64,000 bases of DNA, from NCBI GenBank assembly GCA_035578175.1, contig JAQMRL010000002.1:130264171-130328170 (forward strand). Direction: 5' to 3'. The DNA comes from Catonia carolina (Eukaryota > Arthropoda > Insecta > Hemiptera > Achilidae). The translations under genes and the position numbers were made by a program. The notes below the pieces were generated by a model. The model saw nothing but the letters and a program-made list of their open reading frames with translations. It was not told the origin of the DNA and searched no databases. Of this stretch, positions 46,946 to 59,160 are shown piece after piece. How positions within the stretch are numbered: the stretch's first letter is position 1; every line of letters starts with the position of its first letter.

Positions 46946-47059
46946 TTTTTTGGTTTAAAGTCCGACTTCTGCAATTACTGCTAATACAGACGGTGAAGGA
47001 TGAGATTATTTTTTTGTAACGTATGAAAATATGCTATGCCTTAATGGGATTCGAACCAG
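46946..47059 (-). repeat. SINE family D, copy 3 (head missing)
   Basis: Inverted body TTTAAAGTCCGACTTCTGC to GGGATTCGAACCAGA; truncated in box B. Confidence 0.8.
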
Positions 47060-47099
47060 ACAAAAAAAACCAAATTAAAAAAAAATTTTAATTTTTTTT

Positions 47100-47386
47100 T
47101 TAATCCCTAATATGTGTACGTTGCAATCTGTTCAATTCAGAACAATAAGCAACCCCATGACCCAATGAGATGAGGATGATGTGTATGACGTGTAAATGAG
47201 GTGTAGTCTTGTACAGACTCAGGTCGACCATTCCTGAGATAGTATAGTTAATTGAACCCCAACCATCAAAGTACACCGGTAGCCACTGTCTAGCATTCAA
47301 ATCCGTATAAAAGTAACTACCTTTACTAGGATTTGAACCAGGAACCTTCATCTCCGAAAATCAGCTGTTAAACAACTGATTTTGGA
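47100..47386 (-). repeat. SINE family E, copy 6
   Basis: Inverted copy lacking only the outermost tRNA-like head; conserved 3' part at the left. Confidence 0.87.
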
Positions 47387-47980
47387 ACTAAATTTTTAAT
47401 TTAAAAACCAAATTATTTAAATAAAAATAAATTAGTTTTAAAAACTAAATTATTTTTTATCTCCTGCGTTTATCGGGGATTTGGAAATAATAATGGTGAG
47501 TGATATAAAATATGCACGTAGAGCTTCATCTTGTTACAACGAAAAAATCATCGACTGGAATCTATCTGGAGCGAGCTACGACGGAAGTGGGCAAAAGCCT
47601 TCAATCCGTTTATAAATACATACATCACATTAAGCGAAAATTAACAATTTTATACGTCTTAATAAACTATTCAGTACGCCTAATGAAGAAAAATCAAAAG
47701 AAAAATAAGACGATGTAATAGGCTTATTTCTGGCAGATCGCCAACACATAGCAATACTGACTATTTTAAGGCACACATTTGCATAACAATACTAGAAAAG
47801 TATTTTATAAACAATGAAATAATAAAATGCAGTATAATAATGGTGTTGTTAATTTGTTATGCAATACGCAATAATAAATAATTAATCGATATCTGGTAAC
47901 AAATATTGCAATTAATTGCGATTAAAACCCTTTGGGTCTTCTAGATAAGATGAGTACGAACAACTTATGTCAATAAAATA
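47387..47980. other. intron, nothing recognised
   Basis: AT-rich. A 68-codon ORF at 47512-47718 (+) has no recognisable motif. Confidence 0.45.
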
Positions 47981-48156
47981 TAATATGGTAAATCCTATTA
48001 CCGTACCCACGCCGAAACAAATAACCACAAGGAATTTACTTAAATCATACATTATTTCCTCGATTATACTTTGCGAATTTAAATTCAGCTCTAATTTACG
48101 GATAAATAATAAATCTATGAATTTTCGTCGTTAAAAGTTTTACCAAGATAACATAA
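47981..48156. repeat. 176-bp direct repeat, left copy
   Basis: TAATATGGTAAATCCTATTA through TACCAAGATAACATAA. The same 176 bp with five substitutions lies at 49100-49275, immediately on the other side of a family F copy. Confidence 0.95.
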
Positions 48157-49099
48157 AAAAAAATCTGGTGTGAAACACTCACACAACTTTCTCTTGCCAA
48201 TGCAAATAATTAACAATAAACCTAAGGTTAGTAATAAAACATTAGAAATAAACAAAAAACCAACCTCAATAAACATAACCTTATTTTAATCATGAGTGAA
48301 AGACGCAAAATGAAAATCGACCTCAGTTTGGCTTAAAAATACGGAAAAACACTCTTTCACGCTTAACTAGGCTCTGTAAAGAAAAATTTTCTGAATAAAA
48401 GTTGTAGATCTTTTAATTTCCTATAAATTTTATTATATACACTTTTGTCGTAAAATGCATACTAAGGCCGAAGTCTTAAAAAAATAGATTTTTCACACGT
48501 TTTCGTGAGAAAAAAACAGAAAATCGCTAATTACCGCTAAACTAAGCGTTATACAAAAAAGGTTCGAAATACAAGTTGTACGACTTTAAATTCTCTACAT
48601 TTTTTTATTATATAAATTTTTGCGCTAAAATGCATATTAAAGCCGTAATCTTAAAAAAAACCATTTTTTTACGTGAAAAAAGCCTCACCAAGAATTTCAG
48701 CAAACATGGCACCTACCCTATCTAGTAGAACATCAAAAATTTAGTAAACGTGCCGATTTAAAAAAAATCGTAGGACCAGTTTTGAGAAAATTGCAAAAAA
48801 GTGAAAAATTACACGAATAAACTACTACTTCCGGTAGACCGATTTTAATGAAAATGTTCGTGTCGGGTCCGGTAGCGGTATGTAACTTAAGTTGATAGTT
48901 TCAAGTTCGTACGATGTTCCGTTCTTGAGATATTCTGTTCACACACTCACTCACTCACACACACCCAGACCAATCACTAAAAACATGTTTTTGGGTTCAG
49001 GTCTGAAAACGTGTAGATCCGGTGAACACTCGATTTCCAAAAATCGACATGAAAACAATACTTTCCTTCCTATATATTCATATACGCAAGAGAAAGTAA
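48157..49099 (-). repeat. repeat family F, copy bracketed by the 176-bp repeat
   Basis: Complete inverted F copy: AAATCTGGTGTGAAACACTC at the left and CTTCCTATATATTCATATAC plus GCAAGAGAAAGTA at the right, with no extra sequence between it and the two direct repeats. Confidence 0.93.
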
Positions 49100-49275
49100 T
49101 AATATGGTAAATCCTATTACCGTACCCACGCCGAAACAAATAATCACAAGGTATTTACTTAAATCATACATTATTTCCTCGAATATACTTTGCGAATTTA
49201 AATTCAGCTCTAATTTACGGATAAATAATAAATCTATAAATTTTCGTTGTTAAAAGTTTTACCAAGATAACATAA
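49100..49275. repeat. 176-bp direct repeat, right copy
   Basis: Partner of 47981-48156; both copies are exactly 176 bp and about 97% identical by eye. Confidence 0.95.
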
Positions 49276-49532
49276 CATAAATAATTTACATTCGAGTAGA
49301 TGTTATTGAAAGTGTTTTTCTATTTTGAAAGGATAAGACAAAACTAATATAAATGCGTAGAAATTTGAATCTTAGATTAGTAAACAATCACTCGTTACCG
49401 AAACCTAGAATATAAATATTTGGAAGATCGGTTTGTTATGTAGTTCCTAAAAAAACACTTAAAACGCTGCCAAATTTCACGTGAGACAACAAATCATTAA
49501 ATTTTTTTACGGTAGGACGTAAAAAAGATTTC

Positions 49533-49694
49533 TTTTTGTTTTACGCCTGACTATTTTTCTAATGCATAAGACAAACGACACATAAAAATAAGTGATGAAA
49601 AAAATGCCTGGGGGTCTGACCGGGAATCGTACCCGGGAACCTTGGTTTCGAAGAAACCAGTTGAACATGACTATTGCATCAACGGGCCAGCCAA
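49533..49694 (-). repeat. SINE family B, copy 5
   Basis: Inverted: TGTTTTACGCCTGACTATTT at the left, box B complement GAATCGTACCCGGGAACC, and GGGCCAGCC at the right end. Confidence 0.78.
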
Positions 49695-49907
49695 TCTGCA
49701 GCAGTGAATGATTTATAGAGATGAACCGTCAAATTTTTTTTAGATATCTTTCTAGCAAGTAACAAAAAGAAATGTAGGAAAACGTTTTGCCATAATAGTT
49801 TTCACCATAAAATTAGAGTAGTATTAAATTGAAGTGTCAAATTTAAAAAAAACTTTATCCGAAGCTGAGTAATAAGTCTCTTACTGTCTAAGCACATTCT
49901 AGTATTA

Positions 49908-50922
49908 TACAGGGTGATTCATGAAGTTCTCCCCCCACTTCTACAGCACATTGTACTAGTAAAAATAATGAAAAAATGTTATATAAACATAGGTCCGAAA
50001 ACGCTTCGTTAGCGAGTTACAGCTAGCGAAAGTTTCGCCTGGATTTCAGTTCACCAGGTGAAATGAGGTCTTCCTGGAATTCTGGTAAGGTAGATTAAGG
50101 GGCGAATTCAATCATTTCTTATGGTTTTTGATCTGATAAATTGAATAAAACAGGTCCCAGAACTGTAAGTTAAATAGTTTTTGAGAAAACCAGTGTCAAA
50201 TGCAAAAAATGGAGTGAAAATCACATTTTTTCATCTTTGGGCAAGAATAACTTTGTTATTTCACCAAGAAACAGTTAAAAATTTTCAATAAAAAATGTAG
50301 AAAATTTTATTCTGAACAAACCGGTGTAAATAAAGTACACAGAAAGCGAATAGTTTTTGAGAAAACCAGTGTCAAATGCAAAAAAATGGAGTGAAAAAAA
50401 CACATTTTTTCATTTTAGTTTTTCCGGTTAATTTTACTTTGTACTCTTATGAATAAAAACTCATTTAATCAAACATCTATTCGCTTTCTGTGTACTTAAT
50501 TTACACCGGTTTGTTCAGAATAAAATTTTCTACATGTTTTATTGAAAATTTTTAACTGTTTCTTGGTGAAATAACACAGTTATCCTTGCCCAAAGATGAA
50601 AAAATAAGTTTTTCACTCCATTTTTTGCATTTGACACTGGTTTTCTTAAAAACTATTTAACTTACAGATCTGGGACCTGTTTTATTCAATTTATCAGATC
50701 AAAAACCATAAGAAATGATTGAATTTGCCCCTTAATCTACCTTACCACAATTCCAGGAAGACCTCATTTCACCTGGTGAACTGAAATCCAGGCGAAACTT
50801 TCGCTAGCTGTAACTCGCTAACGAAGCGTTTTCGGACCTATGTTTATATAACATTTTTTCATTATTTTTACTAGTACAATGTGCTGTAGAAGTGGGGGGA
50901 GAACTTCATGAATCACCCTGTA
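49908..50922. mobile_element. fold-back element, copy 2 (1015 bp)
   Basis: Same arms, length and TA flanks (49906-49907 and 50923-50924) as the copy at 5373-6387, with few substitutions. The central segment reads in the opposite direction, so the two copies integrated in opposite orientations. Confidence 0.92.
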
Positions 50923-50994
50923 TACAATCGTTTTGAAGCCCATATGGACTTTTCAAAACATTATCGGAACACCTTAACTATCACCATCATATGA

Positions 50995-51386
50995 TGTTGC
51001 TGTTTATTTTCTAGGTCAACGCCGAAAGGCTGGTTTGAAACTCTAGAGGCTTTACTAAATAAAACGAGGAGTGAGATGGTTTACAATTGCACTAAGTGGA
51101 AAAGTATACTTATCAGCAAGCCAGGCCCTTTGAAAAGCATCTACTTTCCACCCTACAAATGACCCCTTCACTTCATTCCCCACAGGGTCAGGGTGTATAA
51201 TGAAATCATTACTCTCAGGGGAGATAAGTCTGACCTCTTTTACATTTCTACCTCTTCTGCTCTGTTCTTAAATGCTTCAATCATATAATTGGCTGACCAC
51301 GTAATAAGAACCAGAACTACTTTTTGTAGTCCTGGAACTAGCAGATCGAGTGCAAATAATTTAACACTCCAACTGCCTGTTATAGG
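50995..51386 (-). repeat. repeat family A, copy 9
   Basis: Inverted copy from GTTGCTGTTTATTTTCTAGG to CCAACTGCCTGTTATAGG. Confidence 0.87.
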
Positions 51387-52217
51387 AACATCATGGTATA
51401 TCTCTAAAAAAAAATTATACATGTAGGTTTAAACTCTCAGTGCAAAAGATAAGATACTAAAACTCTCCTCAACATAAGATAAGAAACGGAACATAAACAA
51501 CAGACCTTTTTCAAAGGTACACAAACAAAATAATTAAGTAACACAATGATCCAAAGGTGCCCGCGATAGGTGGTGAATCCTTTACATCAATCGCACAACA
51601 AACCCGCCGCTAATCTGAAATTTCCAATAACCGAACTGATTTCTAATTTTTAAACAAGATTTTTACGTATATAAGGTGTTTTAAAAATAAATATTTGTAT
51701 AATTAGAAAATATTTTTAATTTTACAAAAAATATAAAAATTGTACCTGATAATAGAAAACGAATAATATCAAACAAATCAATCAGACTACTTAGGATTTA
51801 TTTTCTAAAAAAATACGATTAACATTCCCCCTGATACAACTGCTATTAATACGGTTACGACTGGAATTAAACTACGAAAAATTTCGCACATTCCAAAGAT
51901 GTGAAAAAACTAAATTCCACGAACAAATAAAAAAATTGCCCGTAGACGGTAAGGAGAACGGGGAGCAGTGAAAAATAAGAATATTAAAAATTCCTGAAAA
52001 TTCAGAGAAATCCATAAATAATACGATAGGCTTATTGTAATTTTTTATCGCTATGCCTATTCATCATTATCTAGATATCAACTTTTTACAATATTTGATT
52101 AAATTCACACAAAATAAATATCAACCACGCGCACAAATTGATAATAGAGTTAAACTGCAGCTTAATTACTTTTTTTTACACTATTACTTTATCCTATAAA
52201 AAACTAGGTTACATATA
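51387..52217. other. intron, nothing recognised
   Basis: AT-rich unique sequence. Confidence 0.45.
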
Positions 52218-52230
52218 GGTAAGGAAAATT

Positions 52231-52405
52231 GCCGGCCGCATTCGCGTAGTTGGTAACGTGCTCGCCTCTCAACATGCGGTCTTGAGTTCGAATCCCATTC
52301 AGGCACGGCATACGAGTATTTTCATACGTTACAAAAAATCATTTCATCCTTCACCGTCTGCATTAGCAGTAACTGCAGAGCAGTCGGACGTTAAACCAAA
52401 AAAAA
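52231..52405 (+). repeat. SINE family D, copy 4, with 13-bp target duplication
   Basis: Flanked by GGTAAGGAAAATT (52218-52230) and GGTACGGAAAATT (52406-52418). Head GCCGGCCGCATTCGCGTAGT, box B GAGTTCGAATCCC, tail AAACCAAAAAAAA. Confidence 0.92.
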
Positions 52406-52442
52406 GGTACGGAAAATTATGTTGTCGATTTACCGAATTTTT

Positions 52443-53240
52443 ACCTAAAATATACTTTTTCAGGTCCCAAAGACAAAAAACATGTTTTTACAGATGTGCG
52501 TGAGTGTGTTTCTATATGTGTAAACAAAATTATACAAAAATCTTACGAAGATGAAATTTTGAACTTAGGTTTGGTACCACGAGAGGACCCGACCCGAACT
52601 TTGTCATCAAAATCAGTCAACCAAGGCACATTAATTTCCTGAGCTGGTGATGAAAGAGATGAATGAAAGTGAGAGTGAGTGTTGGCCGGTGACAGCGAGG
52701 GGGAAATTAGGCTATGGTTCCCTTCCACGCCCCGCTGACAGTATGTAAATTTTTTTTAACCCGACTTTTCCCTTGTAGTATTATATAAACAGTTCCGAGG
52801 GAGGTGGAGGGTTCTTTGTCGATGCCGGATCAAGTGGCCAGGCGGCGGGTTTTTGGTTGGTAGGCGGTTGCGGCTTCCTTGGGACCGGCCGAGAACGCCT
52901 CAATTGAGTCCAACACTACTTCCCCCATCGCGAGGGAGTGAACATGAGTTTTTCTCGCCACCTCGGATAAAAAAAAAACCAGTCAAGCAGAAAATGTAGT
53001 TTATTAGTGAAATTTTTCACTGTTTTGCGATTACGTTTAAAATCATCCCATTTAATAAATTTGTTGTATGTACTCTTGTGATAAAAAAAGAGGTTTAAAA
53101 GATTGCGACCTTGATAGGCATTTTGGGGAAAACTGTATAAATTCAATATACAGATAATTAACAATCTAAAAAATTTTATCTTACAGTACAGCGTCAATCT
53201 GTGATTTTCCAAAGTAGTTTGCCGTTATTAATCATAGGTA
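52443..53240 (+). repeat. repeat family F, old diverged copy with an insertion
   Basis: ACATGTTTTTACAGATGTGC, GAGGACCCGACCCGAACTTT, then after a 359-bp insertion TGTAGTTTATTAGTG and TTTTGCGATTACG. F landmarks are recognisable but much changed. Confidence 0.65.
52621..52979 (+). repeat. GC-rich poly(A)-tailed retroposon
   Basis: A 359-bp insert, far richer in G+C than its surroundings, ends in an A run (about 52968-52977) and is flanked by CAGTCAA at 52614-52620 and 52980-52986. The host F repeat resumes exactly after it. No tRNA-like boxes and no ORF that I recognise; it could be a truncated LINE end or a processed RNA copy. Confidence 0.6.
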
Positions 53241-53267
53241 ATGTTTTACGAGTAAAATCATATTTTT

Positions 53268-53636
53268 TCAATCCCTAATGTAGGGTACACATATTGCAAT
53301 ACGTTCAAATTATGAAGAATAACCAACCCCATGACTCAAAGAGAAGATAATTATATGCATGAAGTGAAAAAGAGGTGTAGTCTTATACAGACACAGGCCG
53401 ACTTTTCCTAAGAGCGTATACGATTAATTGAACCCCAACCATCAAAGTACGCAGGTAACCAATGGCTAGCATTCAAATTTGTATAAAAGTAACTACCCTT
53501 AGTAATATTTGAACCAGGAACCTTCGTCTCCGAAAATCAGCTGTTAAACAGCTGACTCGCAGCTACGACTTAAGCACTATTTCTTTTTTTGGTTTTACAT
53601 CTGACTGGACTTTAGCATTAGACCAACCCGGTGGGT
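53268..53636 (-). repeat. SINE family E, copy 7, interrupted near the head
   Basis: Inverted copy; about 40 bp (TTTGGTTTTACATCTGACTG-type) are inserted between the body and the ACCAACCCGGTGGG head. Confidence 0.83.
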
Positions 53637-54213
53637 AATCAGAATAAGAATATTTAGTTGTGCAAATTTACGTTTTCCGAGACGTATAGACGCAATGAAC
53701 AGTCGGATTCCTTGTTAATCACTTACCGGTAGTTTCGTGTACAAGAGTCACTGATTAGTTAGCGACTGAAGTTACTAACCGGTTTATTCCGGATTCAGTA
53801 GCGTCGTGTATGAAAGACCTTACGATAAGTGTTGTATTTTTTTTATTTATTAAAATTTATAGTGATTGAACAAGTACTGTACGTGTTTGTCATCCATAAA
53901 CATCTTGCCCCGTGTTACCGGAGCCCGTTAAAATGGGTTTCTAAAAATTTTCAAAACTCTCCAGTACAAACACGTAACTCGGAAATTAACAGTTTGTATA
54001 ATAATTCAATCATAAATCAAAACTAGTCCCGGAGGAGTTGCAAATATCAAAGGGGTTGGTTACTCCGTTGTGTTTTTAAAGCAAGTGTTATAAATAAAGC
54101 AGTAATAGCCTTAATCGTCAAAATAATCAAGCACACCATCATAAATAATCAAAAGGGTGGTTGTGAGTAACTCTGACAAACTAAAAAGGCAATTGGATTC
54201 ATATTGGAAGAAA
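53637..54213. other. intron, nothing recognised
   Basis: No repeat or coding similarity recognised. Confidence 0.45.
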
Positions 54214-54300
54214 CGGGTCCCGGGTTCGAATTCCGGTCAGGTCTGACATTTTTCCATCGTAAATCACCTCATATTATTACCTACGCAAAAGACCAAGGCG
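54214..54300 (+). repeat. SINE family B, copy 6 (short)
   Basis: GGGTCCCGGGTTCGAATTCCGGTC-type box B (here shortened to its core GGTTCGAATTCC) and GTCTGACATTTTTCCATCG. Confidence 0.6.
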
Positions 54301-54388
54301 TTTGTAGGCATCATTACTCATTAATAAAAAGAAATCAAATCTGATAAAAAAATGTACATAAAGAAAACTACACAAATATCATGTTAAT

Positions 54389-54735
54389 AACCCACCGGGT
54401 TGGTCTAGGGGTAAAGTCGTCGCCAAAATCAGCTGTTTAACAGCTGATTTTCGGAGACGAAGGTTCCTGGTTCAAATCCTAGTAAAGGTAGTTACTTTTA
54501 TACGGATTTGAATGCTAGACAGTAGTTACCAGTGTACTTTGATGGTTGGGGTTTAATTAACCATACTCTCTCACGATTGGTCGACCTGAGTGTACAAGAC
54601 TACACCTCATTTACACGTCATACAATAAATAAATTGTATTACTGGTTGACATCATCCTCATCTCATTGGGTCATGTGGTTGCTTATTGTTCTGAATTGAA
54701 CAGATTGCAACGTACATACATTAGTGATTAAAAAA
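54389..54735 (+). repeat. SINE family E, copy 8
   Basis: Full-length plus-strand copy from AACCCACCGGGTTGGTCTAG to GATTGCAACGTACATACATT, with about 30 bp (AATAAATAAATTGTATTACT...) inserted in the 3' part. Confidence 0.9.
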
Positions 54736-56880
54736 CATGTTAATAAAGGTTTCAACCTTTAAGTAAAAGAAAAAGAAACAAATTGGTGTCAGTCAGGAGT
54801 TTGGGGAAAAAACGAAGGGTGATTACAAGCACGGGCAGAACTTCATTTTAAAATAAGCTAGCATTCAGTCCAGTGGGAAGTGAAACCCCACATCCCTTTT
54901 ATATTATAAATTATTTAATTATTAAGGATTAATACATAAAAGACCAATTTTTCCAAAAATTATTTCCAGAATAATTTACGCTAGAGATAAAACAGACATG
55001 AGGTCTATTACTTAACATGTTATTTGATACAGACAAGTTAATTTTAAACAAACATTACAACGAATTACAACACAAAATTTCGTAACGCCGTGTATTCTTA
55101 TTTAATTAAGCATAAATAAATTAAAATAATTAAATAGATAAACACTAAGCAACTGGTTGTGGAGGGGAATACCGTCTAAACAAGATGACCTTTATTATTA
55201 GACAAGCAAAACAAAACATCATCAATTCATAGGAAAACGAAATAGTATAATAAGAATTTATATTACAAGGAAGAAACCGATGGCAAACAATTTTATAAAC
55301 ATTGAATACAATATAGATAAAAAAATGAACAAGTATCAAAGCCCTAAAAATATGTTATTTAATGACATGTTGCAGTTTGTTTTATTTAAAAATATTAATC
55401 GACAAAAAGTAAATCTAAAAAACGAAAACAGAGATGTATTACACGTATTTCTAATGAGTGATAAGGTAAATTCCGTGTTTAATCAATAGCTTGACCGTGT
55501 TTGCTATATTATACAAACAGGTACCAGTTTTTAAATTATTCAGTACTTGAAGATATGTCTTTAGGAGATGACAGCGGCTCGTAATCGCGGCAAAATATTT
55601 AAAAAACCTGAGAAAACAACACGTAATTTTTATTTGGCTTATCTAAAGTTGCGTCATTCAATTATAATGGATTACGAACAGTATTCATGAAATTAAACGT
55701 CTCTTTTGTTAATGAATCTGCAATCTGTTAAACAGACAATTCATAAGTCCGATTGTGAAAACGAATATTGTATATTACAATTATTATTATATTCACTGAT
55801 ATGTATTAGTTTATCAAATAAATAAATAAAAAAAAAATAATCAAGGTTTTCGCACAGTTTTCCTTGATTTTTCCGAGTGAATAACCGGCCAGTCTCCTTT
55901 TTGCCTACTGTCGATTTCTTCATTATAGATACCCGAGTTTGGAGCCTTGTTTCTTCAAAACCTTTTATTAAATTTTAACGTACTGTACACCAAAATTTAG
56001 CTAATTTCAATCTGCGTTGTTACGTGTCAGTTTCATATTTTTATCGTTTTTTAATACTGCGATATCTGGATGAGAAGAAAAAAAGAGCCGGTTTTTTGTC
56101 GCTGCAACAGATCGGATACATGTAGAAGAGCTTATAACTCAAATACCGCTCGACCGATTTATTTGAGATTTCGCCGAAATATAAACTTATACGTTGTTAT
56201 TGCACGTACAAAATTTCAGATGCTTGAGAAGTAAATTTAGGAACCATTCCATATTAGTAGAAAATCCAGGAAAACCAATTTGGTACATTTTAGTGTACCA
56301 AATAACTTAATAATGAAAATTCAATGTTTCAAAACAAGAGTAACTGCCAACATTTAAACTCAGTATCTAAGTAAAATAAAAATATCAAGCAAATATCAGT
56401 TTTTTTTAAATTCCTTTTATATTATTAGATAATATTGTAAATAATCCAAATTACTAAATTAATTTATGACATCTGAGAAGTATGTCATAAAACAGACGTA
56501 ATTGAAAAAAAAAACAATTAATACTAAAATTGGTCTAAACGAAATTGTGTATTCTAAATATGTAATCGTGTGTAATAAAACGAAATAAAAAAAACAAAAT
56601 ACTGAATTAGTCTAATAAAAAACAAACAACAAAATGTATTGACACACATTTTAATATTAATTAATATATTAATGTACAAATAAGCTATTGTAAGGCCACT
56701 CAATTAATATGAACAATTATTTCAATAAAAAATACAATCTGATTAAATAAACACTTAGGCAATAATGCCTTATTTGATAAACACATTATTTGCCTTTGAG
56801 AATGCATATTGTATTATTTTTATTTACTCTATCCAATTATTTGCTATTTAAGTAGGTCTAAATTTTGTTTTATTGAGATA
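54736..56880. other. AT-rich unique intron
   Basis: No recognised repeat or gene. ORFs of 60-70 codons here are AT-driven. Confidence 0.5.
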
Positions 56881-57234
56881 CGAGGGGTGATCAAAAGTTC
56901 CAGGATGCTTGAATTGCAAGCCAATGAAGTGTCAAAGAGCGTCTTGGTTGGCACTACCTGTTTTTGTGACCCTACCTGAATGAATTAATTGTTTTTGAAA
57001 TTTTTGTGGCTAAAGATTTTGTGATTAATTTTACAGAGCATTAAAGAAAAATTGTTGGGAGGAGCTGAACAATATTATGTCAGATAAGTTGCAGAATTGT
57101 TCCAACAGTGGAAATGGCTGGTGGGAAAAATATAGAGTTTCCCGAGGGGAGTATTTGGAAAAGGACAATGTCCAATAGATTGTAAGTATTTTGAATAAAT
57201 TAAAAAAAAAATCCTTTAACTTTTGGATCACCCA
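56881..57234. mobile_element. 354-bp mariner deletion derivative
   Basis: Ends CGAGGGGTGATCAAAAGTTC and, read inverted, TGGGTGATCCAAAAGTTAAA, with TA on both sides (56879-56880, 57235-57236). Near the right end one frame gives WWEKYRVSRGEYLEKDN before a stop, like a mariner transposase C terminus (SRG-YFEGDN). Most of the gene is deleted. Confidence 0.7.
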
Positions 57235-57236
57235 TA

Positions 57237-59158
57237 CAACAAAATTCATTAAACTGAACGTTTTGGAACATTTCATGATGACGATTTCAAATAATAATCA
57301 CCTAACTCCAATTACTAATAAAAAATATACATCGACTCACACATAGAATTTGGGATTTGGGGAAAGAGAGAAATAGGTACCTAAAGACATTATTACTCAT
57401 TAAAACCCAAAGTAATTTGAGAACAAAAAATATATTTCAATATATAAATCTCTCTTGAATAAAAATATTCATATATGTTTTGTTTTATAACATTAATATT
57501 TTGATTAGGTGAAAACAGTACAATTCCCTGATCAACCATTTGAAAAACCAAACACTTTAAAAAATTTAATGCATGCAAATTTCACAGAAGTTAAAGGAAT
57601 TCAAACTTGGATAGAAAAAATGAATTATAGCACATAATTTGACAAACAACATACAACAAAAAATTTGTTGTAAGACAACTTAAAATCATTCAATACCAAA
57701 GATAAACACAACTTATCACATGTTTCAGAAACACTAAACTAAACAAAATAGTTTCAAATGATTAACGGGTGATAAAATAAAGGAAATTCATAAGAAAAAT
57801 ATTTGATTCCAGAGAACATAACATAAATAGACACAAACCAAACATAGAGTTAAAGGAACTGAAAAATTGATGATAGGTGTACTAAATTTCCAAAACAACT
57901 CTACAAGTTGCATTAAGTTATAAACAATTTTGTGAAACTCCGATTTCCCATTTACCCTTTATTAGGGTTTGCGGGTAACTCTTTTTCACATACTAAAATT
58001 AATTACATGAAATGGATTATAACGTTATACATGTTAGTACAGGAGTTAAATGAAGTTTTACTGTAAAGAATATCAAATTTTCATTAAATGTCAAATTTGA
58101 CTAGGCTACCTCCTTAACGAAGTACGACATTATTCGTAATCTTTTTATCAAAATTAACCAGAAATATAAAGGTGTACATTCTGAAATAGATTATTAGCCT
58201 ACATTACAAAAAATTGATTATATCTGTCATTAAAATGTCTTCAAAGAAATCTACACAATAGGCATATAAAATGTGATTCATTGTGCCGATCAAATTAAGC
58301 CTACCATACCTAATAACAATTGATAGCCATGATTCTTAATAAACAAAATTTTAGAATTCAAAACAACCAATTTGAATCAGTATATAAAATAATCATTAAT
58401 CAAACTGCCTGATACAAAATATTAAGAATTTAACTCAGCTATTTAAATTTTACTATGAATAGCATAATAATAATTTTACGATGTAACGAATAAACGGTTA
58501 ATAAAAGATTGCATTGAAATTTTTAGTTGAAATAACGATTGTACAAAAAGTATTAAAATAGGTCTTTAATACCTTGAACAAAAGATTCTAGTTGTAACTA
58601 ACCTAATATATTACGCACAATATACAATTTAATACAAGTAATTACTATATATGATCTGAACACTGAGTAAACTTGTCATTTATTTTAAGCATTTAAGACA
58701 ATAATTGGTAAACCTATGCAGAACATAACTTTTATGAAAATTTTTTAAAAACAATTACGATAACGTGATTACAAATGTGATTTACGTAAGGTGGTTTGTT
58801 CAGATCAACCCAATAAACCACTATTTTTTTTGCACCAATATGGACCGAGGACTTACATTTTTCAGCTGGATTACTCTATGCAATCGTTAAAGTTTTTAAG
58901 AAATATCAAGTATTTATCAACCCGGTTCTCCATTAAAATTATTTTTAAATAAAATATTTTTAGTTAACGTGCTGTTAGTGTTTGAACTAAAAATGCTTAA
59001 AATTTGGATCCAAAACACTCTTATCACCCCAAAATTACAGGTACATAAAAATTCAAACTTGTGATAACACAACTAACAAACAAAACCAAGAAAAGAAGCA
59101 GTTGGTACAATATGACACCTGTGTTTCAGTATGCCTTTATATATATTTATTTTGTTAA
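57237..59158. other. AT-rich unique intron
   Basis: No recognised repeat or gene. Confidence 0.5.
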
Positions 59159-59160
59159 TA

